Of a stretch of DNA of 64,000 nucleotides, positions 38,282-49,745 are shown one piece after another. Source of the DNA: Macrostomum hystrix (Eukaryota > Platyhelminthes > Macrostomidae); contig CATNEN010000033.1 in the NCBI GenBank assembly GCA_950097015.1, positions 1,178,001-1,242,000 of the forward strand, written 5' to 3'. Each line of letters starts with the position of its first letter. The first letter of the stretch is position 1. The position numbers and the translations under genes are program-made. The notes under the pieces are model-generated. The model worked only from the letters and a program-made list of their open reading frames with translations, had not been told where the DNA came from and did no database searches.

Positions 38282-41200
38282 ATGAACTGCTGGCTTAGCA
38301 TTATGTGCTTGCAAGTCAGCTGGTTGTCGCTGCTGCTGCTGCTGCTGCTGCTTTTGACGCTTGCAACAGCCAGGGGCCTGACAATCGACTCTTTGCCAAC
38401 GCCTGTGGAGCCTGCTTGCAAATTTCACACGGACAATGAAATTAATGCTTGTGAGTTCGGCTCTGAATGATCTATTGCTTCAAATAAAATACTATTTAGT
38501 GAAATTTACACTGAATATTTCCAGACATAACGCTTAAAGTTGCGCTATCTTCATACTAGTACCTCACCTTGTACCTTCTCCCTGTACCTCAAGTTCATTT
38601 CTTCCTGTCCATCAGGGCTATTCCCCCTATTCTTCAGGGCTATTCCTCCCTGTCCTTCAGGGCTATTCCTCCCTGTCCTTCAGGGCTATTCCTCCCTGTC
38701 CTTCAGGGCTATTCCTCCCTGTCCTTCAGGGCTATTCCTCCCTGTCCTTCAGGGCTATTCCTCCATGTCCATCAGGGCTATTCCTCCCTGTCCTTCAGGG
38801 CTATTCCTCCCTGTCCTTCAGGGCTATTCCTCCCTGTCCTTCAGGGCTATTCCTCCCTGTCCTTCAGGGCTATTTCTACCTGTCCTTCAGGGCTATTTCT
38901 ACCTGTCCTTCAGGGCTATTTCTACCTGTTCTTCAGGGCTATTTCTACCTGTCCTTCAGGGCTATTCCCCCTATTCTTCAGGGCTATTTCTACCTGTCCT
39001 TCAGGGCTATCCCCATCTGTCCTACAGGGCTATCCCCATCTGTCCTTCAGGGCTATCCCCATCTGTCCTACAGGGCTATCCCCATCTGTCCTACAGGGCT
39101 ATCCCCATCTGTCCTACAGGGCTATCCCCATCTGTCCTACAGGGCTATCCCCATCTGTCCTACAGGGCTATCCCCATCTGTCCTACAGGGCTATCCCCAT
39201 CTGTCCTACAGGGCTATCCCCATCTGTCCTACAGGGCTATCCCCATCTGTCCTACAGGGCTATCCCCATCTGTCCTACAGGGCTATCCCCATCTGTCCTA
39301 CAGGGCTATCCCCATCTGTCCTACAGGGCTATCCCCATCTGTCCTACAGGGCTATCCCCATCTGTCCTACAGGGCTATCCCCATCTGTCCTACAGGGCTA
39401 TCCATGTCTATCCCTTACCATCTCCTTTAGCTTCGAAGGGGTAAATAATTCAGTTACTTGATCGAAAATTTAGTGCGGTTTCAAACAAAACTCCACCCCC
39501 CTTAGACATATCGGCTCGCGCCCGCTTCTTCTTCAACTCCACCGAGGACGATTTTGACACGCCGATCACCATTGTGGCGCCCGGACCGTCGGTGGCGCAT
39601 CTATTCAGCGCCAAGGTGCTCGGCGTTATTCTTAAGAGAGATCTTTCGCTATGTCAATACCACGATTCTGCCCTTCAATTATCCCTGCGATTATCCCTAC
39701 GCTTGCGTGATCAAGCTTAACTCTGCGATGCCTAGCTACGATAATCACTACATTGATAGCGGCTTTCTCTATCGGAATTCCCAGCGGTAAGCTATGCGTC
39801 AGGTACACCCGCTTCTCCCTGTCCTTCACACCCGCTTCTCCCTGTCCTTCACACCCGCTTCTCCCTGTCCTTCACAGCCACTTCTCCCTGTCCTTCACAC
39901 CCACTTCTCCCTGTCCTTCACAGCCACTTCTCCCTGTCCTTCACAGCCACTTCTCCCTGTCCTTCACACCCGCTTCTCCCTGTCCTTCACACCCGCTTCT
40001 CCCTGTCCTTCACACCCGCTTCTCCCTGTCCTTCACACCCGCTTCTCCCTGTCCTTCACACCAACTTCTCCCTGTCCTTCACACCCGCTTCTCCCTGTCC
40101 TTCACACCCACTTCTCCCTGTCCTTCACACCCACTTCTCCCTGTCCTTCACACCCGCTTCTCCCTGTCCTTCACACCCGCTTCTCCCTGTCCTTCACACC
40201 CGCTTCTCCCTGTCCTTCACACCCACTTCTCCCTGTCCTTCACACCCGCTTCTCCCTGTCCTTCACAGCCACTTCTCCCTGTCCTTCACAGCCACTTCTC
40301 CCTGTCCTTCACACCCGCTTCTCCCTGTCCTTCACACCCGCTTCTCCCTGTCCTTCACACCCGCTTCTCCCTGTCCTTCACACCCGCTTCTCCCTGTCCT
40401 TCACACCAACTTCTCCCTGTCCTTCACACCCGCTTCTCCCTGTCCTTCACACCCACTTCTCCCTGTCCTTCACACCCACTTCTCCCTGTCCTTCACACCC
40501 GCTTCTCCCTGTCCTTCACACCCGCTTCTCCCTGTCCTTCACACCCGCTTCTCCCTGTCCTTCACACCCACTTCTCCCTGTCCTTCACACCCACTTCTCC
40601 CTGTCCTTCACACCCGCTTCTCCCTGTCCTTCACACCCGCTTCTCCCTGTCCTTCACAGCCACTTCTCCCTGTCCTTCACACCCGCTTCTCCCTGTCCTT
40701 CACAGCCACTTCTCCCTGTCCTTCACACCCACTTCTCCCTGTCCTTCACACCCGCTTCTCCCTGTCCTTCACACCCACTTCTCCCTGTCCTTCACACCCA
40801 CTTCTCCCTGTCCTTCACACCCGCTTCTCCCTGTCCTTCACAGCCACTTCTCCCTGTCCTTCACACCCGCTTCTCCCTGTCCTTCACAGCCACTTCTCCC
40901 TGTCCTTCACACCCGCTTCTCCTTGTCCTTCACACCCACTTCTCCCTGTCCTTCACACCCGCTTCTCCCTGTCCTTCACAGCCACTTCTCCTTGTCCTTC
41001 ACACCCGCTTCTCCCTGTCCTTCACACCCACTTCTCCTTGTCCTTCACACCCACTTCTCCTTGTCCTTCACACCCACTTCTCCCTGTCCTTCACAGCCAC
41101 TTCTCCCTGTCCTTCACACCCGCTTCTCCCTGTCCTTCACACCCGCTTCTCCCTGTCCTTCACACCCGCTTCTCCCTGTCCTTGTTCTCGTTGCAGGTAC

Positions 41201-44200
41201 ATCTACACCTCGGACAGTCATCGTGACTGTCCGTTGAACACCAGCTCCACAGACAGCCTGCTTGCCCGCGACGCAATCGCTGACAATGCCCCTCTGTGGC
41301 TAGATGAGACAATCTGCAGTAGAGGGCCGGCTCCGCCGCACCACCTGGCCGCAGCTGAGGCCGCCAGTGCCGGCGGCTACGTGCACTTTTCTGGAGCCGG
41401 CGGCCAGCAGAAGAAACTGCTGCTTACTAACCTGGCGGCCAGGGATGCCGAGCTGCGCGAATTTCTCGCCACATTTTTCATGCCGGATTTTAAAAGCCCA
41501 CCGGCTGAGGGCTACAATCCGTGCCTGTGAGTCCTACTGCTCAAATTATTACTAGTGCGGCCTTTTTGCCTATCTCACCGAACCCTTCACCCTCGCCTAT
41601 TTAGTTGGGCTCGCAGGGAACTGCTGCGCCAGAGAAACCTGTCAGCGGAGAGGGCCGCAGTCGACGGCCACTGGAGCCTGCCGCAGCTGAACCGGACCGC
41701 CTCGCTGCAGACAATGCGCCTGGCGCTGATGTGGCCCAACGGCAGCCGGCTGCACGACATTGACGTGCTTATCTGGGCCAGGCGAACTGTCGCCCAACTC
41801 AACGGCGATCCCATCGACCCGGCCGATGTCGAGCTGCCCGTCAGCCACAATGCGTCAGTCTTTTCGGCGCCTCCCATCACCATCGTGTCCACCCCCCAGG
41901 ACGACATGCTCGGCTACGCGTTTCTACTCCGGCGGGCCGGCCTTCGTCTGCACCTGGAGGCCCGCGGCATGGACTGCAACAAGGCTGACGTGCTGCAGTT
42001 CTTCGCCGATTCCGTCTGTCCGCGGGCGTGGCACGGCGGAGGCGGCGGCAGCGGCGGCGGACCGCCTGTCCGAGGCCCGCTGCTCGGCCTGTTGGCAGCC
42101 ACCTGCTCGGACACTGTCCGACCCATTGCCGAGCTGAGCACGGAGACCCGCAGCGTGGTGGTCTCGCCGACTGTTGAATCCACCGTCTACAATGACCCGA
42201 CGGCCTATCCGTACTTCTTTCGCACCATACCGAGCCTTGACGCCTACTCCGAGGCCGTCACGAGATTCCTGCGCAGGCACAATTGGCCAGACGTGGCCCT
42301 TTTATCCAGCGGCAAGCTCTTCCTGCGCCGCGAACAGTTCGAAGGCCGACCAGACGGCCTGACCGTCTGTTTCGAAGAGGTCGTCGACGAGGAGCTGCTC
42401 ACGCTGAAACAGGTGAGTTGCTAGTTTTATATGCTCGCCTTACTACTAAGCCTGCGTCTAAAACTAAGTAGTTAGTAAGCAATTAAATTTTAAATTAGAA
42501 ATAGAATTTACAATTTTACTAGAATGTAAAATAATAATTATCAGGCCGAGGAGAATCTGCGAAATGCCAAGCGCAAGCGCTGCCAGATGTTTGCCATGGA
42601 CTATATGCGCCGGGGCACCTGTTTGTACCTGTGCGCTGCGTACAAGGTCAAAATGACCCAGAGGAACAACTACATGTTTATTCTCAGCGACAGGTATTGC
42701 TTTTAGTTCAGGATGTCCAGCAATAGAGTTCAGGATTTCGAGCAATAGTATTCAGGATGTCCAGCAATAGTATTCAGGATGCCCAGCAATAGTATTCAGG
42801 ATGTCCAGCAATAGTATTCAGGATGCCCAGCAATAGTATTCAGGATGTCCAGCAATAGTATTCAGGATGTCCAGCAATAGTATTCAGGATGTCCAGCAAT
42901 AGTATTCAGGATGTCCAGCAATAGTATTCAGGATGCCCAGGAATCGGGTTCAGGATGTCCAGCAATAGTATTCAGGATGTCCAGGAATCGGGTTCAGGAT
43001 GTCCAGCAATAGTATTCAGGATGTCCAGCAATAGTATTCAGGATGTCCAGCAATAGTATTCAGGATGTCCAGCAATAGTATTCAGGATGCCCAGGAATCG
43101 GGTTCAGGATGTCCAGCAATAGTATTCAGGATGTCCAGGAATCGGGTTCAGGATGTCCAGCAATAGTATTCAGGATGTCCAGCAATAGTATTCAGGATGT
43201 CCAGCAATAGTATTCAGGATGTCCAGCAATAGTATTCAGGATGTCCAGGAATCGGGTTCAGGATGTCCAGCAATAGTATTCAGGATGTCCAGCAATAGTA
43301 TTCAGGATGTCCAGCAATAGTATTCAGGATGTCCAGGAATCGGGTTCAGGATGTTCCGCAATATCTCGCGCCCGCAGTGCCCGCAACGTATTCGTGACTT
43401 CTCAAGCGCTCTGCCACGGCACAGGCGCCATGCTCTCCAGCAATAACACGGAGGGCTGCACCGAGGAGAATCTAAGGGCTGTAGCCGATGGTCACCTGAT
43501 CGTGCGCCAGATACCCACCGAGTCTTACAAGGCCATCACATTCAACCGGAAGTCCAGCACTGACCGGCCTCCTCAAGTACCCATGGTGAATTTCTTCCAG
43601 TGGTACACTCAGCGTGCCATCCTGCTTCTGACCAGAGCCATCACCAACTTGGCTGAGCTGCAGCCATCCGCTGTGTACCATCTCAACAGTCCCAGCGTGG
43701 CGCCGCTGTTCAGAGAGTCCCTAGAGAACACCAAGCTGGGCAAAGATGAGACGCCACTATTGGACAAGAATCACGATGTTGGGCGTGGAAACTTGCGGGT
43801 GAGAGCTTCTGTTAATTCATTGTAGCAATACCAATGGGCTTGAAGATCGAGATCCGAGAAATTCTTTGCCCAGTCTGCAATCGTCGTTAAAGGTCCAGGA
43901 GTACTGAACTTCCTGAGTTCGAATCCGTGTCCAGGCCTCATTCATTTAAAGCTTGCTATGCAATTATGCCTTCGTACGCATCTGTTTGCGTTTGCATGCT
44001 TAGCGGTCAGCGGAATGGGCCGAACTAGCATCGACTCCCCGTTGAATTCCAGCTGGTCCTTCGTCGCTTCTTCCACTTCAAATCGAACACGAAGAGCTTC
44101 TTCACGGATCCGGCCAACAGGACGCTGTTTAGGAAGCTGCCCAATATGCTGACAACGGTGGACGGCGGCAAGCACATCTCCAACCAGCCGCTGGATGTCT

Positions 44201-47200
44201 ACCTATGGGAGCGAAATCGAAACGGCCTGCTGGAGGTCCATCTGTCTTCATTGCCAACTGCGGATCCCCGCTACGCCACAGAGAATGAGTTGTTCATTCA
44301 GCTTATGCGCGCTCCCTACGGCTGCAATCAGGGCCTCCTGGCTGCCCTGCGTACCGGCCTGCACTGCTCGGAGACCATCCTCGCTCTCGTTGGCTTCGTG
44401 TTCCTCCTCTGCCTGCTGGCCCTGGTGCTAATCTTCAGTCTACTGCTCAGGCATTATAAGCAGCGAGAGGGCCAACTCAGGACTGAGCCGTTTCAGCTGC
44501 TGCGCGATCAGCTGGCCCACTATGAGGTGGCCCGCTCACAGGTGGTGCTCAACAGGAAAATGGGCGCCGGATATTTTGGCACCGTGTACGGCGGCGAGGT
44601 CAACCTGGCCGGCCGGGGCAGCGGCGAGGCCTCCGCCTGGACCTCCTGCGTTATTAAGGTAGAGTGCGATTGCACTCCCGCTTCCACTGCTGGACATTCA
44701 TATCCCACATCCTCTATCCTCATTTCTAGGAATCCAGATCCTCATTTCTAGGAATCCAGATCCTCATTTCTTGGAATCCAGATCCTCATTTCTTGGAATC
44801 CATATCCTCATTTCTTGGAATCCAGATCCTCATTTCTAGGAATCCAGATCCTCATTTCTTGGAATCCATATCCTCATTTCTAGGAATGCATATCCTCATT
44901 TCTAGGAATCCATATCCTCATTTCTAGGAATCCAGATCCTCATTTCTAGGAATGCATATCCTCATTTCTTGGAATGCATATCCTCATTTCTAGGAATGCA
45001 TATCCTCATTTCTAGGAATGCATATCCTCATTTCTAGGAATGCATATCCTCATTTCTAGGAATGCATATCCTCATTTCTTGGAATCCATATCCTCATTTC
45101 TAGGAATGCATATCCTCATTTCTAGGAATGCATATCCTCATTTCTAGGAATCCATATCCTCATTTCTAGGAATGCGTATCCTCATTTCTAGGAATGCATA
45201 TCCTCATTTCTAGGAATGCATATCCTCATTTCTAGGAATCCATATCCTCATTTCTAGAAATGCATATCCTCATTTCTAGGAATCCAGATCCTCATTTCTT
45301 GGAATCCATATCCTCATTTCTAGGAATCCAGATCCTCATTTCTTGGAATCCATATCCTCATTTCTTGGAATGCATATCCTCATTTCTAGGAATGCATATC
45401 CTCATTTCTAGGAATCCATATCCTCATTTCTAGAAATGCATATCCTCATTTCTAGGAATCCAGATCCTCATTTCTTGGAATCCATATCCTCATTTCTAGG
45501 AATCCAGATCCTCATTTCTTGGAATCCATATCCTCATTTCTTGGAATGCATATCCTCTTTTCTAGAAATGCAGTACTTTTTTTCTTGGAATCCAGATGCC
45601 CACTCTAATAAACCGGAAATCCTTACTTCCAAGCATCCGAATTCTAGTAGTCTAGATCCTTTCTTCTAAGTTTTAGCCTTCAGGCTTGGCTGTCCTATTT
45701 TTCTGTAATAAACAGTTACCCAAGTGTTTAATTTCATGCAAAACGATTTCCACAAATAATTAAATTTACTATATTTGCAACCGGTCCGAATCGCAGCTGA
45801 CAAATGACGAAGGCAAGCACGAAGCGGTGGTGCAGCTGCTGAAGGAGGCGGTCTCCCTGACCAGCGTTCATCACGAGAACGTTATCAAGCTCCTCGGCGT
45901 GTGCACCGCGGATAGTCCGTACTATATCCTCATGGAGATGTGCCTGCACGGCGACCTCAAGGGCTTCCTGATGGCTCGCCGCACCCAGGCCCTGTCCGTG
46001 CCTGGTGCCCCGGAGACATCGCCGACGGCGCTGACTCGCTACGCGCTGGACATCGCCTCCGGTGTTGAATACCTGCACTCCAGGCACTTTGTGCACAGAG
46101 ATCTGGCTCTGCGCAACTGCCTCATCAATGAGCGCTTCCAGGTTGGCCTCTCAGTGCTGCCCTCCTTCATCCATGCCCTCTCCACAATTCAGCCACGTCC
46201 ACCGATCTGCCTACTTTACTCACCCTGCCGCCCATCCTTCACCCACCGATCCGCCCTCCTTCACCCACCGATCCGCCCTCCTTCACTCACCGATCCGCCC
46301 TCCTTCACCCACCAATCCGCCCTCCTTCACACACCGATCCGCCCTCCTTCATCCGCCGATCTGCCCTCCTTCACCCACCGATCCGCCCTTCTTCACCCAT
46401 CCGATCCGCCCTCCTTCACCCACCGATCCGCCCTCTTTTATCCGTCCGTAAACGCAGGTGAAAATCGGCGACTTCGGCCTGGCCCGCACCGTGAAGGACT
46501 ACTACCGAACTCAGTCACAGGAGATGGTGCCTGTCCGCTGGATGCCTCCGGAGGCCATTCAATACTACGTCTTCACTGTACACAGCGACGTCTGGTCCTA
46601 CGCCGTTGTCTTGTACGAGCTGGTCACCTTCGGCAAGTATCCGTTCGAGGAGCTCAGCCAGCAGCAGGTGATGGCACAGGTGAATCACGGCGTCACTCTG
46701 CTGTCCCGGTTCCCGGCTAGCGCCTCCCCGATTCTGCACACCATTGTGTCCCGCTGCTGGCAGTTTGAGCCAAAGCAGCGGCCGGACATGTCCGAGATAG
46801 CCGCCGTCCTGCGCGACAATCCCGACTGCGTCACGCCCTGTCTGGACGAGGCGCCGCCGATGCAGCCGCCAGAGGAGCTGGATCGGGCCGGCGGAGTCGG
46901 CGACCCGCTCAGGGCGGTCGGTCGGCAACCCAGCGGCGGCGGAGGCGCCGGCGGTGGCGGCCGCGACGGTTGGTCAAGCTTGTCCGGCAGCTCGCGCCAG
47001 TTGAATCCCTTGAATGTAAATTCGTCGTTTTCGAATTCGACAATGGCGGTGGTGGCGGCGGCGGCTGCAGCCGCTTCGATGGTGCACTCCGGGCAGGCTG
47101 GGGGCGGCGGCAGGCGTAGCGTTGGTAGCGGCGGCGGGCCGAAACCGCGCTGTGGTACTGCGCGCAACGCTGTCGCAGCAGAAGCGGCGCTGCAGGTCAG

Positions 47201-47357
47201 GCAGCCGTCGTGGCTCCCGGTTGAAGCCGGATCCGCACAGCACCGGCTCGGCGCCTCCCGGAGTGTGCGCGAGCGGCGACTCGGTCTTCCTGACCGACTC
47301 TCAGGCTGCGCTGACTCACAATGTGCTGGAGTGGACTGGCTAGTAAGGAAGGAATAG
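38282..47357 (+). CDS. VKR: Venus kinase receptor (Venus flytrap domain plus receptor tyrosine kinase)
   Basis: Nine exons: 38282-38450, 39506-39786, 41197-41526, 41605-42412, 42545-42693, 43378-43798, 44053-44658, 45797-46141 and 46458-47357. They give about 1335 residues. Exon 1 is a leucine-rich signal peptide built on a CTG run. Exons 2-6 form an ANF-receptor-like bilobed ligand domain (e.g. PITIVAPGPSVAHLFSAKV, NPCLWARRELL), with a glycine-rich insertion at about 42030-42065. Exon 7 holds the single membrane segment (LALVGFVFLLCLLALVLIF, about 830-853) and the kinase start KMGAGYFGTVYGG, with the ATP-binding Lys at CVIK. Exon 8 has the alpha-C Glu (LLKEAVSL) and HRDLALRN. Exon 9 has DFG, VKDYYR, VPVRWMPPEA and DVWSY. 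VKRs bind amino acids or neuropeptide-like ligands and resemble the insulin receptor kinase. Exon 2 changes frame by one base near 39618-39637. The Gly/Ala-rich tail frame after 47000 is less certain. Confidence 0.92.
38616..39405. repeat. 23-bp minisatellite in VKR intron 1, about 34 copies
   Basis: The left-half unit is TCCCTGTCCTTCAGGGCTAT followed by TCC. The right half uses ATCTGTCCTACAGGGCTATC followed by CCC. A middle block with TTTCTACCTG links them. Each unit contains a pyrimidine tract followed by TTCAG or TACAG and G, like a splice acceptor. Confidence 0.97.
39807..41185. repeat. 23-bp minisatellite filling VKR intron 2, about 60 copies
   Basis: The unit is CTTCTCCCTGTCCTTCACAC followed by CCG, with CACAGCC, CACACCA and CTTGTCC variants. 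It starts about 20 bp after the donor and ends about 12 bp before the acceptor, so almost the whole 1.4-kb intron is array. The core CTCCCTGTCCTTCA is identical to that of the intron 1 array. Confidence 0.98.
42705..43350. repeat. 22-bp minisatellite in VKR intron 5, about 29 copies
   Basis: The unit is GTATTCAGGATGTCCAGCAA followed by TA, with a GAATCGGGTTCAGG variant recurring every few copies and GCCCAG for GTCCAG in others. It covers almost the entire 684-bp intron. Confidence 0.97.
43860..43945 (+). mobile_element. Possible SINE fragment in VKR intron 6
   Basis: CCTGAGTTCGAATCC at about 43911-43925 matches a tRNA B box and is preceded by tRNA-like sequence. The A box is not clear. This 254-bp intron is the only mid-sized VKR intron without a tandem array. 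Confidence 0.3.
44708..45590. repeat. 22-bp minisatellite in VKR intron 7, about 40 copies
   Basis: The unit is ATCCTCATTTCTAGGAATCC followed by AG or AT, with TTCTTGG and GGAATGC variants in blocks. TCATTTCTAG|G within each unit matches an acceptor consensus. The remaining 200 bp to exon 8 is AT-rich. Confidence 0.97.
46222..46442. repeat. 22-bp minisatellite in VKR intron 8, about nine copies
   Basis: The unit is CACCCACCGATCCGCCCTCC followed by TT. It is pyrimidine-rich and runs to within about 15 bp of the exon 9 acceptor. Confidence 0.93.
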
Positions 47358-47489
47358 TAAGGAACCACCAGCCTTAGCGCCCGATGCGCTCTCGAGTATT
47401 GAAGATGCCATACTCAATTCAGGAGGTCATTAACCTGCTTTCCACTTCCACTTTCTGCCGCCAATATGAATCAGTGATCCTCAAACTCT

Positions 47490-47625
47490 CAGCCTCCCAG
47501 ATCCTCAAAGTGATCTGTCAGCCTCCCAGATCCTCAAAGTGATCTGTCAGCCTCCCAGATCCTCAAAGTGATCTGTCAGCCTCCCAGATCCTCAAAGTGA
47601 TCTGTCAGCCTCCCAGATCCTCAAG
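47490..47625. repeat. 29-bp tandem repeat, about five copies
   Basis: The unit is CCTCCCAGATCCTCAAAGTG followed by ATCTGTCAG. It begins about 130 bp after the VKR stop and is probably within the 3' UTR. Confidence 0.93.
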
Positions 47626-48237
47626 ATCAGTGGACTGCACTTTCGCTGCTAGTCTACTAGTACTCTAGTACTTTTCCCAGCCTATGAGATCCTACTATCT
47701 GTAAATAATTTTTTTTCATACTTAAATTTAAGTATTTTGCGATTTGATATTTTCCTATACATATTACTCTCATCGCTAAAAAGCAAAATTATTTTTTGTC
47801 AAGCTTTAAACCCAACTGTACACATTAAGGTGGCCATCAGAATGTGCTAGCAAAAATGTACTTTAGATTTTTATGCAGTCTGCCGTACCTCCACTCAATG
47901 TTTTTTAAATGTTTTTATCGAAGTTAAATTTTTGTTTGTATCCAAGTCTTTTCATCGTATCAACTATAAATGTTTGTGCTCATGTGTTTCCCGTCTCGTG
48001 CCACTTTGTTTTGGTGTCTTCACTTAAAAAAGATTCGATCGTACTTGTTAATATGTCCTTTCATTTGTCCCTATGATTGATATTTTGTTACAGGTCAGCA
48101 CAGTTAAAATATTCTTAAGCCAATTAGTATGCGGCAGTTTGGAATCAATTGTTCATTGTGGATTGTTGTACTTTCCTTCCTGTGCCATCGTTTCTATCCC
48201 ACTTGTTATAATTGGCGCTACCAGCCTACCACCCCAC

Positions 48238-48878
48238 TTTGTGCACTCTAACGCAAACCAGTCCGCCCCATCACCCCACTATGTACACTCTAGCGCTAGC
48301 CAGTCCGCCCCACCACCCCACTATGTGCACTCTAGCGCTAGCCAGTCCGCCCCACCACCCCACTATGTGCACTCTAGCCAGTCAGCCCCACCACCCCACT
48401 ATGTGCACTCTAGCCAGTCAGCCCCACCACCCCACTATGTACACTCTAGCCAGTCAGCCCCACCACCCCACTATGTGCACTCTAGCGCTAGCCAGTCCGC
48501 CCCACCACCCCACTATGTACACTCTAGCCAGTCAGTCCCACCACCCCACTATGTGCACTCTAGCCAGTCAGCCCCACCACCCACCCCACTATGTACACTC
48601 TAGCCAGTCAGCCCCACCACCCCACTATGTACACTCTAGCCAGTCAGCCCCACCACCCCACTATGTACACTCTAGCCAGTCAGCCCCACCACCCCACTAT
48701 GTGCACTCTAGCGCTAGCCAGTCCGCCCCACCACCCCACTATGTACACTCTAGCCAGTCAGTCCCACCACCCCACTATGTGCACTTTAGCCAGTCAGCCC
48801 CACCACCCCACTATGTGCACTCTAGCCAGTCAGCCCCACCACCCCACTATGTACTCGTACACTCTAGCCAGTCCCCCT
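48238..48878. repeat. 36/42-bp minisatellite, about 16 copies
   Basis: Units contain CACTATGTGCACTCTAGCCA followed by GTCAGCCCCACCACCC. The 42-bp form has an extra AGCGCT. Both lengths are multiples of three and would encode a proline/histidine repeat (SQSAPPPHYVHS), but one 40-bp unit near 48575-48592 breaks the frame. Confidence 0.95.
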
Positions 48879-49488
48879 AGCAGCCTACGAACCAATCGAA
48901 TGTCAATCGCCAGCTTGTATATATAATAGCTGTCACCCCTCTGCTGTCCCATGTTGACGAGTTAGTTTTTGTAACACGAATCATTTGTCTTTGTAAATAT
49001 GCTTCAATCGGAGATACACGAACTGCCAGCTTTATCAGTCATTATCAACAGAAAATCGCTTTGATTTACCTGATGCAGCCAAGAACTTTTATTTTGTCTT
49101 TTTGTTTGGGTTATTTTGCTATCGTGTTTGTTGTCTTTGTTCGGTTGATTTCAGTTTTTTTTACTGTACGACCTCTTTTCAGCTGGGCATGAAGTGTAAA
49201 TTTTACGCGACTGTTCTTGACAATGGAGAGCCAGCGGTTTGCAGTGTGCAGTCTATTAGGTAATTGTTTATTTTGCGGTGCAATAACTCTTTGCTTTATA
49301 TAATGTCTAATTATGCAGCAATAAATCACCTTTGCGAGATTTGTAAATATGATTTATGATTAAGAAATCTCAATTAAATGCAGCTATCGAGCCTTTATGT
49401 TTTCTTAAACAGTATTAATTATTTAATTTATGATTCCTTAATAACTCAACATTATTGAGCATAAGCAATACGAGACAGCCTTCTCAAG

Positions 49489-49491
<3 letters not shown>

Positions 49492-49519
<28 letters not shown>

Positions 49520-49528
49520 AGTCAGTCA
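49492..49528. repeat. CAGA/CAGT microsatellite
   Basis: A run of CAGA tetranucleotides changes to CAGT in its last copies, about 220 bp upstream of the IF start codon. Confidence 0.9.
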
Positions 49529-49745
49529 GCAAATGGAAACAAGGCAGAGAAAAGAGGGCTGAAAGTACCCAACCAGAGCCAAACGAGTCCTGCGCTGCAA
49601 TTGGGTCATTGATGCCCATAGCGTCTGTAATTGCTCCACTCCAATCTATTTCGGCACCCGCCGGAAGCAGAATCTGCATATTGCTTAGTATTATTTATTG
49701 CTGAAATTGTGTCGGATAGTTATGGAGGCTTGAACTTGGCCAGCC

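Larger units (their letters stand above)
47358..49745. other. VKR 3' flank and IF gene 5' flank
   Basis: Contains the 29-bp array (47490-47625), the 36/42-bp array (48238-48878) and a CAGA/CAGT microsatellite (49492-49528). The remainder is AT-rich. A VKR 3' UTR and an IF promoter must lie here, but no polyadenylation signal or core promoter stands out. Confidence 0.5.

Noticed and set aside
39753-41237. Open frames of about 490 and 580 codons on the plus strand
   Set aside because: A 23-bp stop-free array opens all three frames. The real sequence is VKR intron 2, bounded by matching GT and AG sites and phases.
41587-42280. Minus-strand frames opposite VKR exon 4
   Set aside because: They are complementary to a clearly coding receptor exon with matching phases on the plus strand and have no features of their own.
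44500-46860. Insulin receptor
   Set aside because: The kinase is insulin-receptor-like, but the extracellular part is a Venus flytrap/ANF-receptor domain with no furin-like or L domains, and the activation loop lacks one tyrosine.
46685-47368. Large minus-strand frame opposite the VKR kinase exon
   Set aside because: It is antisense to a GC-rich coding exon whose plus frame carries DFG and other kinase motifs, so it is a shadow frame.
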